64,000 nucleotides of DNA from an uncultured Bacteroidota bacterium (GTDB lineage: Bacteria > Bacteroidota > Bacteroidia > Bacteroidales > WCHB1-69). Positions within the stretch are counted from its first letter, which is position 1. Each line of letters starts with the position of its first letter. Positions 41,357-51,500 of this stretch are shown here, piece after piece. Both the position numbers and the translations under genes were made by a program. The notes beneath the pieces are model-generated. The model searched no databases. It worked only from the letters and a program-made list of their open reading frames with translations, and was not told the DNA's origin. The stretch covers positions 1 to 64,000 of the forward strand of contig CADADB010000006.1 of the NCBI GenBank assembly GCA_902786595.1. Direction: 5' to 3'.

Positions 41357-42700
41357 ATGAAAGAAGATATCAACAAATTGTCACATGCAGAGTTTCTTTC
41401 GTTTTTATATAGCGAAAGAGATCGTGAAATCTCAAATAAATACATGCCTGGATGGAGTAATTGGGTTCTGATTGGAGCTACGGTTTCATGTCTAACGATA
41501 ACATATAAATTACTTAAATCCAATGCTTTTAAGGTTCAAGAGACCGTCTTCATCCTACTATTAAGTGGTTTTCTTGCTGCGGCATTATCTTATTATCCAA
41601 CTTTCAAATGGATACTTAGACTCATATCAAGGAAACGTTCCATTGATTATAGCAAGTTATGCACTTTAAAAGAGGCTGCCCCTACAACTATGATTGTTTT
41701 CGGAACAATTATTTCAATAGTAATGGCTTTAGTGTTATATAAATATGAATTGCCCTCATCACTCGTGTTTTTGTGGTTGATATTATTTATCATTAAAATC
41801 ATAACAATTGTTGATTTAATAGTTCATCGCAATAATCTTGTTATAGCAATAGAAAAAATAGATGGGTTCAGAAATTCTACTATTGAAGCAGTGTTTTCCA
41901 TAGTAAATTTATTAATAGCGGGCATAATATTTGATTTGTCTTTTAGACACATAAAAACATTAAACTTTACATCTTTCCCTACTATCAGTCTGGAATTTGA
42001 AATTGCCATTTGCATAGTATTTCTTTTGATACTGCTGTTTTTGATGATTTATTTTAACGAATCGAAAAATAACAAAGCAGAAAAGAATATCGATTTTATC
42101 ATCGACAGATATAATTATGACAATTTGTCACAAGAAGATGCATATACAGAATTGCTAATCCTTCGCCATGGAAAAGATTCTATTCAAGCATTGGAATATG
42201 AGCAAAAAAAGCTTTCGGATTCCATTTCTGTTCTAGAAAAAAGACAAAGTGATATTGAGAAAATTGATTATTCGAAAAAATCAACAGAAGATGTTGATAG
42301 AGCATTAGATATTATTGACACTATAAGTAAAGATTGTGAACGATATACTATAGTGATTAAATCTCTTTTAAATAAAATGAGAGAAATACTAGACTTACGA
42401 ATACCAATCAACGAATCTGAGTATAAAACTCTTTTTGATAAAATAGAATCTTCTCGTGAATTGGTCGAATCTTTGACGGAAAAATGTAGTCATTCAATTA
42501 CAATAATTAAAACAATTGTTGAAAATAAAAAGAAATTGATATGTAGGTATCGAGGAGGTCTTTGTGAGAATTTAGAATGTCAAGATAGAAACAAAAGAAG
42601 AACAATAATGCATAGTGTTTTGTTATTTCTTAGAAAAATAAAACTAAAACCACGCATTATATCAAATAGAGTTAGAATGAAGTGTAATTTACGCAAATAA
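41357..42700 (+). CDS. Multi-pass membrane protein with long C-terminal coiled coil, unknown
   Basis: The 447-residue protein is AT-rich and matches no family I recognise. It has about six membrane helices: around residues 33-53, 62-82, 107-127, 131-153, 176-194 and 212-232. A long acidic/basic heptad region follows (residues about 235-400, including SIQALEYEQKKLSDSISVLEKRQSDIEKI), with a basic Cys-containing tail (CRYRGGLCENLECQ). It begins 16 bases after hsdS and ends just before a remnant of hsdR. The architecture recalls membrane-bound defence effectors, but that is inference from layout. Confidence 0.6.
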   Translation: MKEDINKLSHAEFLSFLYSERDREISNKYMPGWSNWVLIGATVSCLTITYKLLKSNAFKVQETVFILLLSGFLAAALSYYPTFKWILRLISRKRSIDYSKLCTLKEAAPTTMIVFGTIISIVMALVLYKYELPSSLVFLWLILFIIKIITIVDLIVHRNNLVIAIEKIDGFRNSTIEAVFSIVNLLIAGIIFDLSFRHIKTLNFTSFPTISLEFEIAICIVFLLILLFLMIYFNESKNNKAEKNIDFIIDRYNYDNLSQEDAYTELLILRHGKDSIQALEYEQKKLSDSISVLEKRQSDIEKIDYSKKSTEDVDRALDIIDTISKDCERYTIVIKSLLNKMREILDLRIPINESEYKTLFDKIESSRELVESLTEKCSHSITIIKTIVENKKKLICRYRGGLCENLECQDRNKRRTIMHSVLLFLRKIKLKPRIISNRVRMKCNLRK

Positions 42701-42710
42701 CCATTGGATT

Positions 42711-42782
42711 ATGTCTTATATCTCCTTCAAAGAAAACGACATGAGCCAACGCTCCGCTTTGGAATTGATGTGAAGTTGGGTT
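42711..42782 (+). pseudogene. Frameshifted remnant of an hsdR 5' end
   Basis: From ATG 42711 the frame reads MSYISFKENDMSQRSALELM and stops at TGA; skipping one base it continues KLGS. The intact hsdR at 43349 starts MILISFKENDISQKPALELLQKLGY. The two share a long identical DNA stretch across ISFKEND. After about 70 bases the similarity is lost, so this is the left-over start of an earlier or duplicated hsdR. Confidence 0.75.
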
Positions 42783-42818
42783 CTTTAATACGATTGATAA
42801 CCAAAAAATATATACCAA

Positions 42819-42983
42819 ATGATATCAAACCCCGAACCGCAAGACCTACTGCAAACCACCGAGACCTATCGCGTGGAGCGTACCTATTCCACCAGTGTCA
42901 CTCAAGATGTCACTCAAGATGACACCCAAGATGACACCCAAGATGATACTCAAGGTATTAACCATCAAACACTATCATTATGA
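42819..42983 (+). CDS. 54-residue ORF with VTQD tetrapeptide repeats
   Basis: From ATG 42819 the frame reads MISNPEPQDLLQTTETYRVERTYSTS, then about five 12-bp units encoding VTQD/DTQD, ending GINHQTLSL. Its stop overlaps the dinD start by 4 bases. Tetrapeptide linkers of this sort (VTxx repeats) are common ahead of the winged helix of AlbA_2 and Fic proteins, so it is probably a fragment of one rather than a working gene. Confidence 0.4.
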   Translation: MISNPEPQDLLQTTETYRVERTYSTSVTQDVTQDDTQDDTQDDTQGINHQTLSL

Positions 42984-43240
42984 AATCCGAAGAAATCCAA
43001 ACCTTATTCGAACAGTTCGAGAAGGCTGCTGTAACAGTCGAGAATGTTGAATGCTGGAGCGCGCGGGAACTCCAACCGCTGCTGGGTTACGCCAAGTGGG
43101 AAAACTTTTCAAAAGTAATTGAAAAGGCAAAAGAATCCTGCCGGCAAGTGGGACATCCTGTTGCCGACCATTTTCCTGACGTCAGGAAAACGATACCCAT
43201 GCCGAAAGGCCGTAGGGGCAGACCTGCGTGTCTGCCCTAG
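42980..43240 (+). pseudogene. DinD-like (damage-inducible protein D) gene truncated by repeats
   Basis: The first 76 codons encode a DinD N-terminus: KSEEIQTLFEQFEKA, VECWSARELQPLLGYAKWENFSKVIEKAKESC and VADHFPDVRKTIPMPKG. Full DinD is about 270-300 residues and next has the GS-rich and RYACYLIAQN region, which is missing. From about 43208 the frame enters GC-rich hairpin repeats, which give RRGRPACLP and a stop. dinD is often found within type I restriction loci. Confidence 0.72.
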
Positions 43241-43320
43241 TAAGGATGGACCTGCGTGGCTGCCCCCGATAGGTAAAAGGGCGGACACATAGGTCCGCCC
43301 CGACGGTCCGCCCCGACGAA
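43211..43320. repeat. Tandem GC-rich hairpin repeats (GGGCAGAC/GGGCGGAC arms)
   Basis: GGGCAGAC (43216-43223) pairs with GTCTGCCC (43230-43237), and GGGCGGAC (43279-43286) pairs with GTCCGCCC (43293-43300). Two partial copies (GGACCTGCGTGGCTGCCCC and GGTCCGCCCCGACG) lie between and after. The GC content contrasts sharply with the AT-rich neighbours. It looks like a cluster of REP-type elements. Confidence 0.75.
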
Positions 43321-43348
43321 ACGATATAAATAAAAAATCACCCAAAAT

Positions 43349-46300
43349 ATGATCCTTATCTCCTTCAAAGAAAACGACATCAGCCAAAAACCGGCATTGG
43401 AACTGCTGCAAAAGCTGGGTTACCAATACCTCTCGCCGGAGGAAGCATTGGAGCTGCGCGGCGGGAAGACCTCCAACGTGCTGCTGGAAGACATTTTGCG
43501 GCAACAGTTGCGCAATCTGAACTCCATCCGCATCGGCAGCCACAGCGAGGCGCGCTTCTCGGAACAGAACATCGAAAACGGCGTCGCCGCTATGCGCAAC
43601 GTGCCCATGGAAGGCGGCTACCTCAACGGCAACGAGGCAGTGTATAACATGCTCACCCTCGGCAAAGCCTTCGAGCAAAGCATCGACGGCGACAAGAAGA
43701 GCTACACAATGCGCTATATCGACTGGCAGCAACCCGAAAACAACGTGTTTCACGTCACGGAGGAGTTTGCCGTCACCCGCGCGGGCTCCAACGACACCTA
43801 CCGTCCCGACATCGTGCTCTTTGTCAACGGCATCCCCTTGGTGGTCATCGAGTGCAAACGTCCCGATGTCAAAGGGGCGGAAGAGCAGGCTATCTCGCAG
43901 CATCTGCGCAATCAAAAAGAAGACGGCATCCGCAGTCTGTATGTCTATAGCGCCCTGCTGTTAGCTATCGGCAACAGTTTCGGCAGCTACGCCACCACTG
44001 GATCGGCAGCGCAGTTTTGGTGCAAATGGCACGAGCGGTTTATCAACAAGACGGCGGAACAGGACTATCTCCAGCGGCTTAGCGAGATGGCGGGCGATAG
44101 GGAAGTCACCCTGCAGGACGAGTATCTCTACAACCTCTGCCGTCCAGAACGGCTGTTGGAGCTGATGTACCACTTCACGATTTACGATGCCGGTATCAAG
44201 AAGTTGGCCCGATACCAGCAGTATTTCACCGTAAACGAGACGGTGAATCGGGTGAAGACCATAGAGGCGGGACATCGCAACGGCGGCGTGGTCTGGCATA
44301 CGCAAGGCAGCGGCAAATCGCTGACGATGGTGATGTTAGCGCAGAAGATTGCGCAAGAGCCGAGTATTTCCAACTCCCGCATCGTATTGGTTACCGACCG
44401 CACCGACCTCGACAGTCAAATCACAAAGACTTTCCGAAAGTGCGGCAAGGAGGTGGAGAACGCCACTACGGGCAGTCGCTTGGTGGAGTTGTTGGAGAGC
44501 GACACGGATGCTGTCATCACCACGGTTATCAACAAGTTTGCCACGGCCATCAAGAAAATCAAACGCCCGCTCGACAATCCCAATATCTTCATCCTGATTG
44601 ACGAAGCGCACCGCAGCCAATATAAGGAGATGGCCATCCAGATGAACCGGGTGTTGCCCAATGCCTGCAAGATCGCCTTCACGGGCACCCCGCTGATGAA
44701 GAAAGACAAGAATACCGCCCGCACGTTCGGAGGCATCATCAAACCCGTCTATACCGTAAAGCAAGCCGTTGAGGACAAAGCCGTTGTGCCTCTGCTCTAC
44801 GAAGGCCGTTTTTCGCCACAAAGAGTAAACGAAGAATCTATCGACAATTTCTTCAACATGGTGTGTGAAGATCTCACTCCATACCAAGCCACCGATTTGA
44901 AAAAGAAACATGCACGTGCCGACAGCCTCAACCAAGCAGAACAGCGAATTTTCTCCATCGCTATTGATATTTCGAAACATTATGCAGACAATTGGCAGGG
45001 AACTGGCTTCAAAGCCATGCTTGTCACACGTAAGAAGAAGATTGCCATTCTTTATAAAAAGTATCTTGACGAGATTGGGAAGCTCGCCTCCGAAGTGTTG
45101 ATCACTGCGCCTGATGATCGCGAAGGGGAGGAAACCGCATACGGTGGTACGGCCCAGGAGGTTAAGGATTTTTGGAAGCGCATGATGGACGAGCATGGAA
45201 CGCCGCAGAAATATCAAGAAAACCTGATTTCTCGGTTTAAAAACCAAGAGTTACCAGAATTGATGATTGTGGTGGACAAATTGCTCACCGGCTTTGACGA
45301 GCCGAAGGTGGCAGTGATGTATCTCGACCGAAACCTAAAGGGTCATACGTTGTTGCAGGCCGTTGCACGCGTGAACCGCACCTGCGAAGGAAAGGATTTC
45401 GGCTACATCATTGACTATTACGGCGTATTACGAGAATTAGACGATGCCTTAAGCATCTACTCGGAATATGACGAAGACGACCGCAAAGTGTTCCGTGACA
45501 CTTTAGTGCCTGTCAGTGACAAAATCGCTGAACTTCCGCAGCGCCATTCCGACCTTTGGGAGCTGTTCAGGATGATTCCCAACAAACGCGATTTGGAGGC
45601 ATACGCTCAATCGTTGCGCATGGAGGATCGTCGCCACGAGTTCTACGACCGTCTGACGGCATTTTCATCGGTGCTGCAACTCGCCCTATCTACCAAGGAA
45701 TTCTTTGAAACCACTGATGAAAGGGCCATTCATCGTTACAAAGACGATCTGAACATGTTTGCCAAGCTGCGCACCGCTGTCCAACTGCGCTATTCCGACA
45801 CTATCGACTACAAGAAATACGAGGCTCGTATCGAGAAACTCATCAACCACCATGTGGAAAGCGATGCCGTGAAGGTCATCACCAATTTGGTCAACATCTT
45901 CGACAAAGATAATTTCCAGAAAGAAGTGGACAGTGTGGTCGGTACCGCCGCCAAGGCCGATACCATCGCCACCCGTACTGCAAAATACATTCAGGAGAAT
46001 ATGGATTCCGACCCCGCTTTCTTCAAGAAATTCTCGCAGCTTATCAAAGAGACTATAGAACTTTACGAGCAGGGGCGCTTAACGGACAATGAGTATTTGG
46101 AAAAGATGATGCAGTACAAAGAGGATGTGCTGAACCACACCGACAGCGAATTGCCGCCCGAGTTGGAACACAACAACGCGGCGAAGGCCTATTTCGGCAT
46201 CGCTTTGGAGAACTACAAGCGGCTCTTCCCCGGCATGCCCGTCCGCGAAATGGCCTTGGCCACGGCCAACGCTTTCGATGACATCATTCGCCAAACGGTG

Positions 46301-46486
46301 ATTGTAGAGGGTTCCGTGCTGGTGGACTGGCAGTCGAAAAACGACATCATCGGCAAAATGAAAATCCGTCTCGAAGACGAGCTAATCGACAATGTCAAGC
46401 GCAAATACGGAGTGAGTTTCCCGTTTGATGATATGGATATCATCATCGACGGATGTGTGGAGGTGGCCAAAATCTGGATCCGATGA
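43349..46486 (+). CDS. hsdR: Type I restriction endonuclease/translocase subunit HsdR
   Basis: The 1045-residue motor has the N-terminal PD-(D/E)xK nuclease (Asp154 in RPDIVLF, Glu168 and Lys170 in VIECKRPD), the SF2 helicase part with Walker A GSGKS (residues 320-324, HTQGSGKSLTM), DEAH at 418-421 (LIDEAHRSQ), TGTPLM, and a second RecA lobe ending LLTGFDEPKV and QAVARVNR, then a helical C-terminus binding HsdM. All motifs are intact, so restriction activity is expected. Confidence 0.94.
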   Translation: MILISFKENDISQKPALELLQKLGYQYLSPEEALELRGGKTSNVLLEDILRQQLRNLNSIRIGSHSEARFSEQNIENGVAAMRNVPMEGGYLNGNEAVYNMLTLGKAFEQSIDGDKKSYTMRYIDWQQPENNVFHVTEEFAVTRAGSNDTYRPDIVLFVNGIPLVVIECKRPDVKGAEEQAISQHLRNQKEDGIRSLYVYSALLLAIGNSFGSYATTGSAAQFWCKWHERFINKTAEQDYLQRLSEMAGDREVTLQDEYLYNLCRPERLLELMYHFTIYDAGIKKLARYQQYFTVNETVNRVKTIEAGHRNGGVVWHTQGSGKSLTMVMLAQKIAQEPSISNSRIVLVTDRTDLDSQITKTFRKCGKEVENATTGSRLVELLESDTDAVITTVINKFATAIKKIKRPLDNPNIFILIDEAHRSQYKEMAIQMNRVLPNACKIAFTGTPLMKKDKNTARTFGGIIKPVYTVKQAVEDKAVVPLLYEGRFSPQRVNEESIDNFFNMVCEDLTPYQATDLKKKHARADSLNQAEQRIFSIAIDISKHYADNWQGTGFKAMLVTRKKKIAILYKKYLDEIGKLASEVLITAPDDREGEETAYGGTAQEVKDFWKRMMDEHGTPQKYQENLISRFKNQELPELMIVVDKLLTGFDEPKVAVMYLDRNLKGHTLLQAVARVNRTCEGKDFGYIIDYYGVLRELDDALSIYSEYDEDDRKVFRDTLVPVSDKIAELPQRHSDLWELFRMIPNKRDLEAYAQSLRMEDRRHEFYDRLTAFSSVLQLALSTKEFFETTDERAIHRYKDDLNMFAKLRTAVQLRYSDTIDYKKYEARIEKLINHHVESDAVKVITNLVNIFDKDNFQKEVDSVVGTAAKADTIATRTAKYIQENMDSDPAFFKKFSQLIKETIELYEQGRLTDNEYLEKMMQYKEDVLNHTDSELPPELEHNNAAKAYFGIALENYKRLFPGMPVREMALATANAFDDIIRQTVIVEGSVLVDWQSKNDIIGKMKIRLEDELIDNVKRKYGVSFPFDDMDIIIDGCVEVAKIWIR

Positions 46487-47181
46487 CAACAGACAGCATT
46501 CTCTATGGCTCGACCCACATCGAGTACAGCATTGATTATGTGCCGCGAAAAACGCTCGGCATTCGCGTGGAACCCGACGGCTCGGTTTTCATAAAGGCTC
46601 CGGAAGACGCCACTTTGGAAGACATTCGTGAGAAAGTGCATCGCAAAGCCCCTTGGATTTTGCGGCAACGGCGTTATTTTGAGTCTTTTGGGATTCCCAC
46701 AACAGAGCGGCAGTATATCAGCGGCGAGTCGCATCTCTATTTGGGGCGGCAGTATATGCTTCGAATCAGGGAATCAGATTGCAATGCCGTTCATTATCAA
46801 AACAACATTCTTGAAATTGAATGCCGAAACAAGAAAGAGGCCAAGAAGGTGCTACAGGAATGGTATCTGGAGCGAGCAAAGGTCAAATTCGCCGAATACG
46901 CGAAACCAATTGTCGAACACTTTTCCGTTTATGGCGTAAAACCCGAATCTCTTTCCGTTAAAAAGATGGAAAAACGGTGGGGCTACTGTACAAAGGATAG
47001 CGATATCTATCTGAATCCCAGACTAATTTGTGCGCCACGCGGCTGCATTGAGTATGTCATCACCCACGAACTGTGTCATTTGGTACACCGCAACCACACG
47101 AAGGATTTCTATGCGTTGCTAAGCAAGGAGATGCCCCAGTGGGAGAAGTGGAAGACGAAGTTAGAGCGGATGATGCGGTGA
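46483..47181 (+). CDS. YgjP-like (DUF45/M48-related) metallopeptidase
   Basis: Starting at ATG 46483, overlapping hsdR by 4 bases, the 232-residue protein ends in the zinc motif HELCH (residues 195-199) with a third His at 205 (HRNH), preceded by KRWGYCTKDSDIYLNPRLI, the signature of YgjP/DUF45 peptidases. These often close type I restriction operons and have been suggested to act on HsdR, but this is not established. No signal peptide is present. It is the last gene of the island. Confidence 0.87.
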   Translation: MTTDSILYGSTHIEYSIDYVPRKTLGIRVEPDGSVFIKAPEDATLEDIREKVHRKAPWILRQRRYFESFGIPTTERQYISGESHLYLGRQYMLRIRESDCNAVHYQNNILEIECRNKKEAKKVLQEWYLERAKVKFAEYAKPIVEHFSVYGVKPESLSVKKMEKRWGYCTKDSDIYLNPRLICAPRGCIEYVITHELCHLVHRNHTKDFYALLSKEMPQWEKWKTKLERMMR

Positions 47182-47200
47182 AATTTTTCCCGTAAAAACA

Positions 47201-48580
47201 CTATTTCGTTCCCCCGCCCAATGCGATATAAAGGGCGATGATGGCGCGGGCGCCGTTGTAGAGGTTCGTGGCTTCGTTGATTTGCGCTCCAAGGAGACCC
47301 TCTTGCGCCGACAAAACCTCCAAATAGCTGGCTTTGCCGTTGTCCATCAATTCGTGCGTGCCCATGTAGGCATCCTGCAAAACCACAATCTGACGCTTGT
47401 AGTACACGTCTTTATCGCGGGCGGCTTGGCAGTCGGCCAACGCCTCGTTCACTTGATTGCCGGCGTTGATGACGGTCTGCACATACTGCTGGGCGATGTC
47501 TTCTTGCGATAACTTGCTGATTTTGAGGTTGGCTCTCAATTTGCCTTGAGCGAAGACGGGCTGCATGAGAGAGAGCACGGCGTTGAGCAACATGGCACCG
47601 GGATTCACCGTCACACTGCCGCCATTGTTGGTCCAGCCGATGATGCCCTGCAATGAAACCTTCGGATAAAACGCGGCACGGGCGGCCTGCGTGTTATAAA
47701 ACGCCTCTTCCAACAGATGATCCGCCATCTGGATGTCGGGACGGTTCTCGAGCAATTGCGCTGGCACACCCGTGCTTAACCGCTGCGGCAACTCGTAGTT
47801 GTTCCAACGATTGCGGTTGATGTGCTGAGGGGTAATGGCAAGTAACTGACAGATAGCGTTTTCCACACTTCGGATGCTGCGTTTTACATCGATAATCTGC
47901 GTCTTGACATTCAGATAGGAGGATTCCATCTGATTGACGGAGGTGGAATATGCCTTGCCGTTCTCCCAAAGAGCCCGCTGCGTCTCCAAAGAGGCGTTCC
48001 ACAAGCTGTCGGTGGAGAGCAGAATTTCCAACTGGCGGTCTAAAAGCTGCAACATGCAATACTGTTGCGCCACGGCGGAGATGAGGTTGGCCTGAACCAC
48101 CTGCTTCCTCGCCTCGGCTTGCGCAAGAACGGCCTTTGCTTTGCGTTTTTGGTTTGTGTTGACCGCGAAAAAGTCCAGATTCCAATCTACCTGCAACGGT
48201 AAATTGTAGGTCCAGTTGGCGGGACTGAAGTCGAAACTTGACACCGAGCCGGATGGACCAAACGTGACGGATGGCAGGTAGCCCAACTTCGTAGCCTTCA
48301 AGGAGGCCTGCGCCTGCTCCACGGCAATACGGGCAGAGTTGAAGTCGGTGTTGCGGGCCAGAACAGAGTCGATGAGCTGTTGCAACAGCGGGTCCGTGAA
48401 GAACTCACGCCATGACAGCTCTGCGATGGACTTGTCGCCCTGCGCAGCCTTCACATCTTCCGTCACCCCAAACGCCTCCGGGGAAATTTCCGATTTCGAG
48501 GTGTATTTGTTATATATGCCGCAGCCTGCGAACGCAAGACATAAAACGCTGACGGCGATGAAAATGGTTACTCTTTTCAT
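47201..48580 (-). CDS. Outer-membrane efflux channel lipoprotein (TolC/OprM family)
   Basis: The 459-residue protein starts with a lipoprotein signal (MKRVTIFIAVSVLCLAFAGC, lipobox FAGC) and has the duplicated coiled-coil barrel repeats of OprM/CusC/NodT channels (NTDFNSARIAVEQAQASLKATKLGYLPSV; RPDIQMADHLLEEAFYNTQAARAAFYPKVSL). It forms the outer-membrane exit duct of the tripartite pump encoded upstream, overlapping the pump gene by 4 bases. Confidence 0.9.
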   Translation of the reverse strand: MKRVTIFIAVSVLCLAFAGCGIYNKYTSKSEISPEAFGVTEDVKAAQGDKSIAELSWREFFTDPLLQQLIDSVLARNTDFNSARIAVEQAQASLKATKLGYLPSVTFGPSGSVSSFDFSPANWTYNLPLQVDWNLDFFAVNTNQKRKAKAVLAQAEARKQVVQANLISAVAQQYCMLQLLDRQLEILLSTDSLWNASLETQRALWENGKAYSTSVNQMESSYLNVKTQIIDVKRSIRSVENAICQLLAITPQHINRNRWNNYELPQRLSTGVPAQLLENRPDIQMADHLLEEAFYNTQAARAAFYPKVSLQGIIGWTNNGGSVTVNPGAMLLNAVLSLMQPVFAQGKLRANLKISKLSQEDIAQQYVQTVINAGNQVNEALADCQAARDKDVYYKRQIVVLQDAYMGTHELMDNGKASYLEVLSAQEGLLGAQINEATNLYNGARAIIALYIALGGGTK

Positions 48581-51500
48581 TGTTCTGACTTGTTTTCGTT
48601 AGCATTCTCTGAAACAACAACTTCGCTGGCATTTTCTGCTACCGGTACTCCGTGAACTTTCTCGTGCAAGTTCTGGAAGACGATGAAGAAGGCGGGGACG
48701 ACGAAGACCAGTGCCAGCGTGCCGACGGCCATACCGGCGGTGACGCCGAGGGCGAGCACGCGGTTACCGTTGGCGCCCGCACCGCCGGCGATGATAAGCG
48801 GAATCATACCCGCAATCATCGTGACGACAGTCATCAAGATAGGACGCAGACGCTCTTCGCAGGCGGCGAAGGCGGCATCGCGGATACTGAGGCCCTGTGC
48901 GCGACGCTCTGAGGCGAATTCCGTGATGAGGATGGCGGTCTTCGCCAACAAACCGATGAGCATGATGACACCTGTCTGCAGGTAGATGTTGTTCTCCATG
49001 CCCGGCAGGTGCAGTCTTGAAACGAGCCACACAACACCAAACGAACCCAACAAACCGAAGGGTACAGAAAGCAACACGGCCCACGGCGTGAACCAGGAGT
49101 TGTAGAGAGAAGCCAGGATAAGGTAGATGAGAATGACGCAGATGACGTAAATGAGGACGGTGGCGTTCGAGCCGGCGGCCTCCTCCACTTCGCGCGACAT
49201 GCCACCGTATTCGTAGCCGTAGCCGGCGGGCATCTCCTCTTTGAACACCTCGGCGATGGCCTCATGGGCATCACCCTCCGAAAATCCGCTGGCGGTCATC
49301 ACACCGCAAGTGATGCTCTGGTACAGGTTGAAATGTTCAACGGATGCTGAACCGACGATTTCTTTCAGTGTGACGAACTCCGAGATGGGAGCCATCTTGC
49401 CGCCACGCACGCGGACGAAGATGTTGTTCAGCGCGGACGGGTCGAGGCGATATTCCGGCGCAGCGTTCGCCATGATGCGATACACCTTGCCGAACTGGTT
49501 GAAGTTGCCCACGTACGAGCCGCCGCAGTAGGCACCGAGCGTCTTGAGCACGGCCGCGGGCGACACACCGGCGCGGTCGCACTGCGCTGCATCGACGCTG
49601 ACATCATACTTCGGGAAACGCTCGGAATAGGTGGACATCGCCGCCATAATCTCCGGTCGCTCGTTCAGCTTGGCGAGGAACTTGGTGGCATCGGCGTTGA
49701 ATTCCGACATCGGGCGGTCCTGCATATCCTGCAGCACCAGGTTCACGCTGCTGTTCGAGCCATATCCTGGCACCTGCGGCATCTGGAAGGGGATGACCTT
49801 GGCGTTCTTGATGTCCTTGCAGTCCATGGCGAAACGACCATAGACGAGCATGATATTGTGGTTCATGCCCGGGCGGTCGTCCCAGTTTTTCAGGCGGATG
49901 ATGAGCGTGGCGTAGCAGCTGCCCGAGCGGCCTGCCATCATACCGTAACCGTTGATCACAGCGTAACTTTCCAGCTCGGGAATTTTCTTCACCCTTTCCT
50001 CCACTTTCTTCACAATCTCCTCCGTCTCATGCAGGGTGCAGCCTTCCGGTGCACGGACCTCGGCGAAGAACACGCCTTGGTCTTCCTGTGGCACGAGACC
50101 TGACGGCAGACCGCGCATGGACAGGATGAGCAGCACGGCGGCACAGGCCAACAGCACGCCCGCAACCCACGGACGTTTGATGAACTTGGCGACACCCGAT
50201 TTGTATTTGTTGAGGATGGCGTTATAACTGACGGTATAGGCTTTTTTGACGTAGTAGTTCAGATTCTTCTTTTCTTGTTCATCCTTCGAGTAACGCATCA
50301 TCAGGCCGCACAAGGCCGGACAGAGTGTCAGAGCCGAAATGCACGACAAACCGACGGCCGATGCCAGCGTGACACCGAACTGCAGGAAGAACGACCCCGA
50401 GGTGCCAGGCATGAAAGCCACGGGGATAAACACGGCCATGAAGACCAGCGTACACGAGATGACCGCTATGGAGACATCGCTCATGGCCTGGCGCGTGGCT
50501 TCTCGGGCGTCCGATATGCCGCCCTCCATCTTCGCCATCACCGCTTCGACCACGACGATGGCGTCATCCACCACCGTTCCGATGGCGAGCACCAAGGCGA
50601 ATAGCGTCAATATGTTCAGGGAGAAACCTGCCACCTTCACGACGGCAAAGGTACCCAGTAGCGACACGATGATCGAAACAGAGGGGATGATTGTCGCTTT
50701 GAAGCTTTGTAGGAAGAAGTAAACCACAAGGATGACGAGGAGGATGGCGATGATGAGTGTTTCCACCACATTATGGATAGCGGCGAAGAGGAAGTCATCC
50801 GAAGTTTCCAATATTTCGAACTCCAGACCGGCGGGCATCGTCGGCTGCAGCTCTTCGTAAAGCTTGTTGATGCGGGCGTTCACTTCCGTGGCGTTGGCGC
50901 CAGGGGCCTGGAACACCATGTAGATGGTGCCGGGCTTGCCGTCGATGTTGGAGGTGAAGTTATAGCTCACAGCGCCGATTTCCACGTCCGCTACGTCGCT
51001 CAGATGCAGCAGGTGTCCGCCGTCGCTCGTGCGCAACACGATGTCGTTGAATTCCTCGACGGTTTTGAGCGTGCCCTTGTATTCCAAAGAGTATTGGTAG
51101 GCGTTCTCGCTCTGCTCGCCCAACGAACCCGTGGCGGCGACGAAGCTCTGTCCGCCGATGGCCGCGAACACGTCGTTCGGTTCCAGCCCATATTGTGCCA
51201 TCACATCAGGTTTCAGCCAAATGCGCAGGGCGTAGGTGTTACCGAGTGCCATCACGTCGCCCACCCCGGTGATACGCATAAGGCGGGGACGCACGTTGAT
51301 GTCAATGTAGTTGGCGATGAAGTCGGCGTCGTATTTGCCGTCAACGCTCTTCAGTGCGCCGATGTGCAGGATGTTGCTCTGCTGTTTCATCACCTGTATG
51401 CCCACCTTCGTGACTTCCGCGGGAAGCAATGCCGTAGCCCTGCTGACGCGGTTCTGCACGTTCACTGCGGCGAGGTCGGGGTCGGTGCCCTGCTCGAAAT

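Noticed and set aside
42704-42922. A 72-codon frame after the 447-residue membrane protein
   Set aside because: It runs out of frame through the hsdR fossil and the VTQD repeat; no similarity to anything and no ribosome-binding site.
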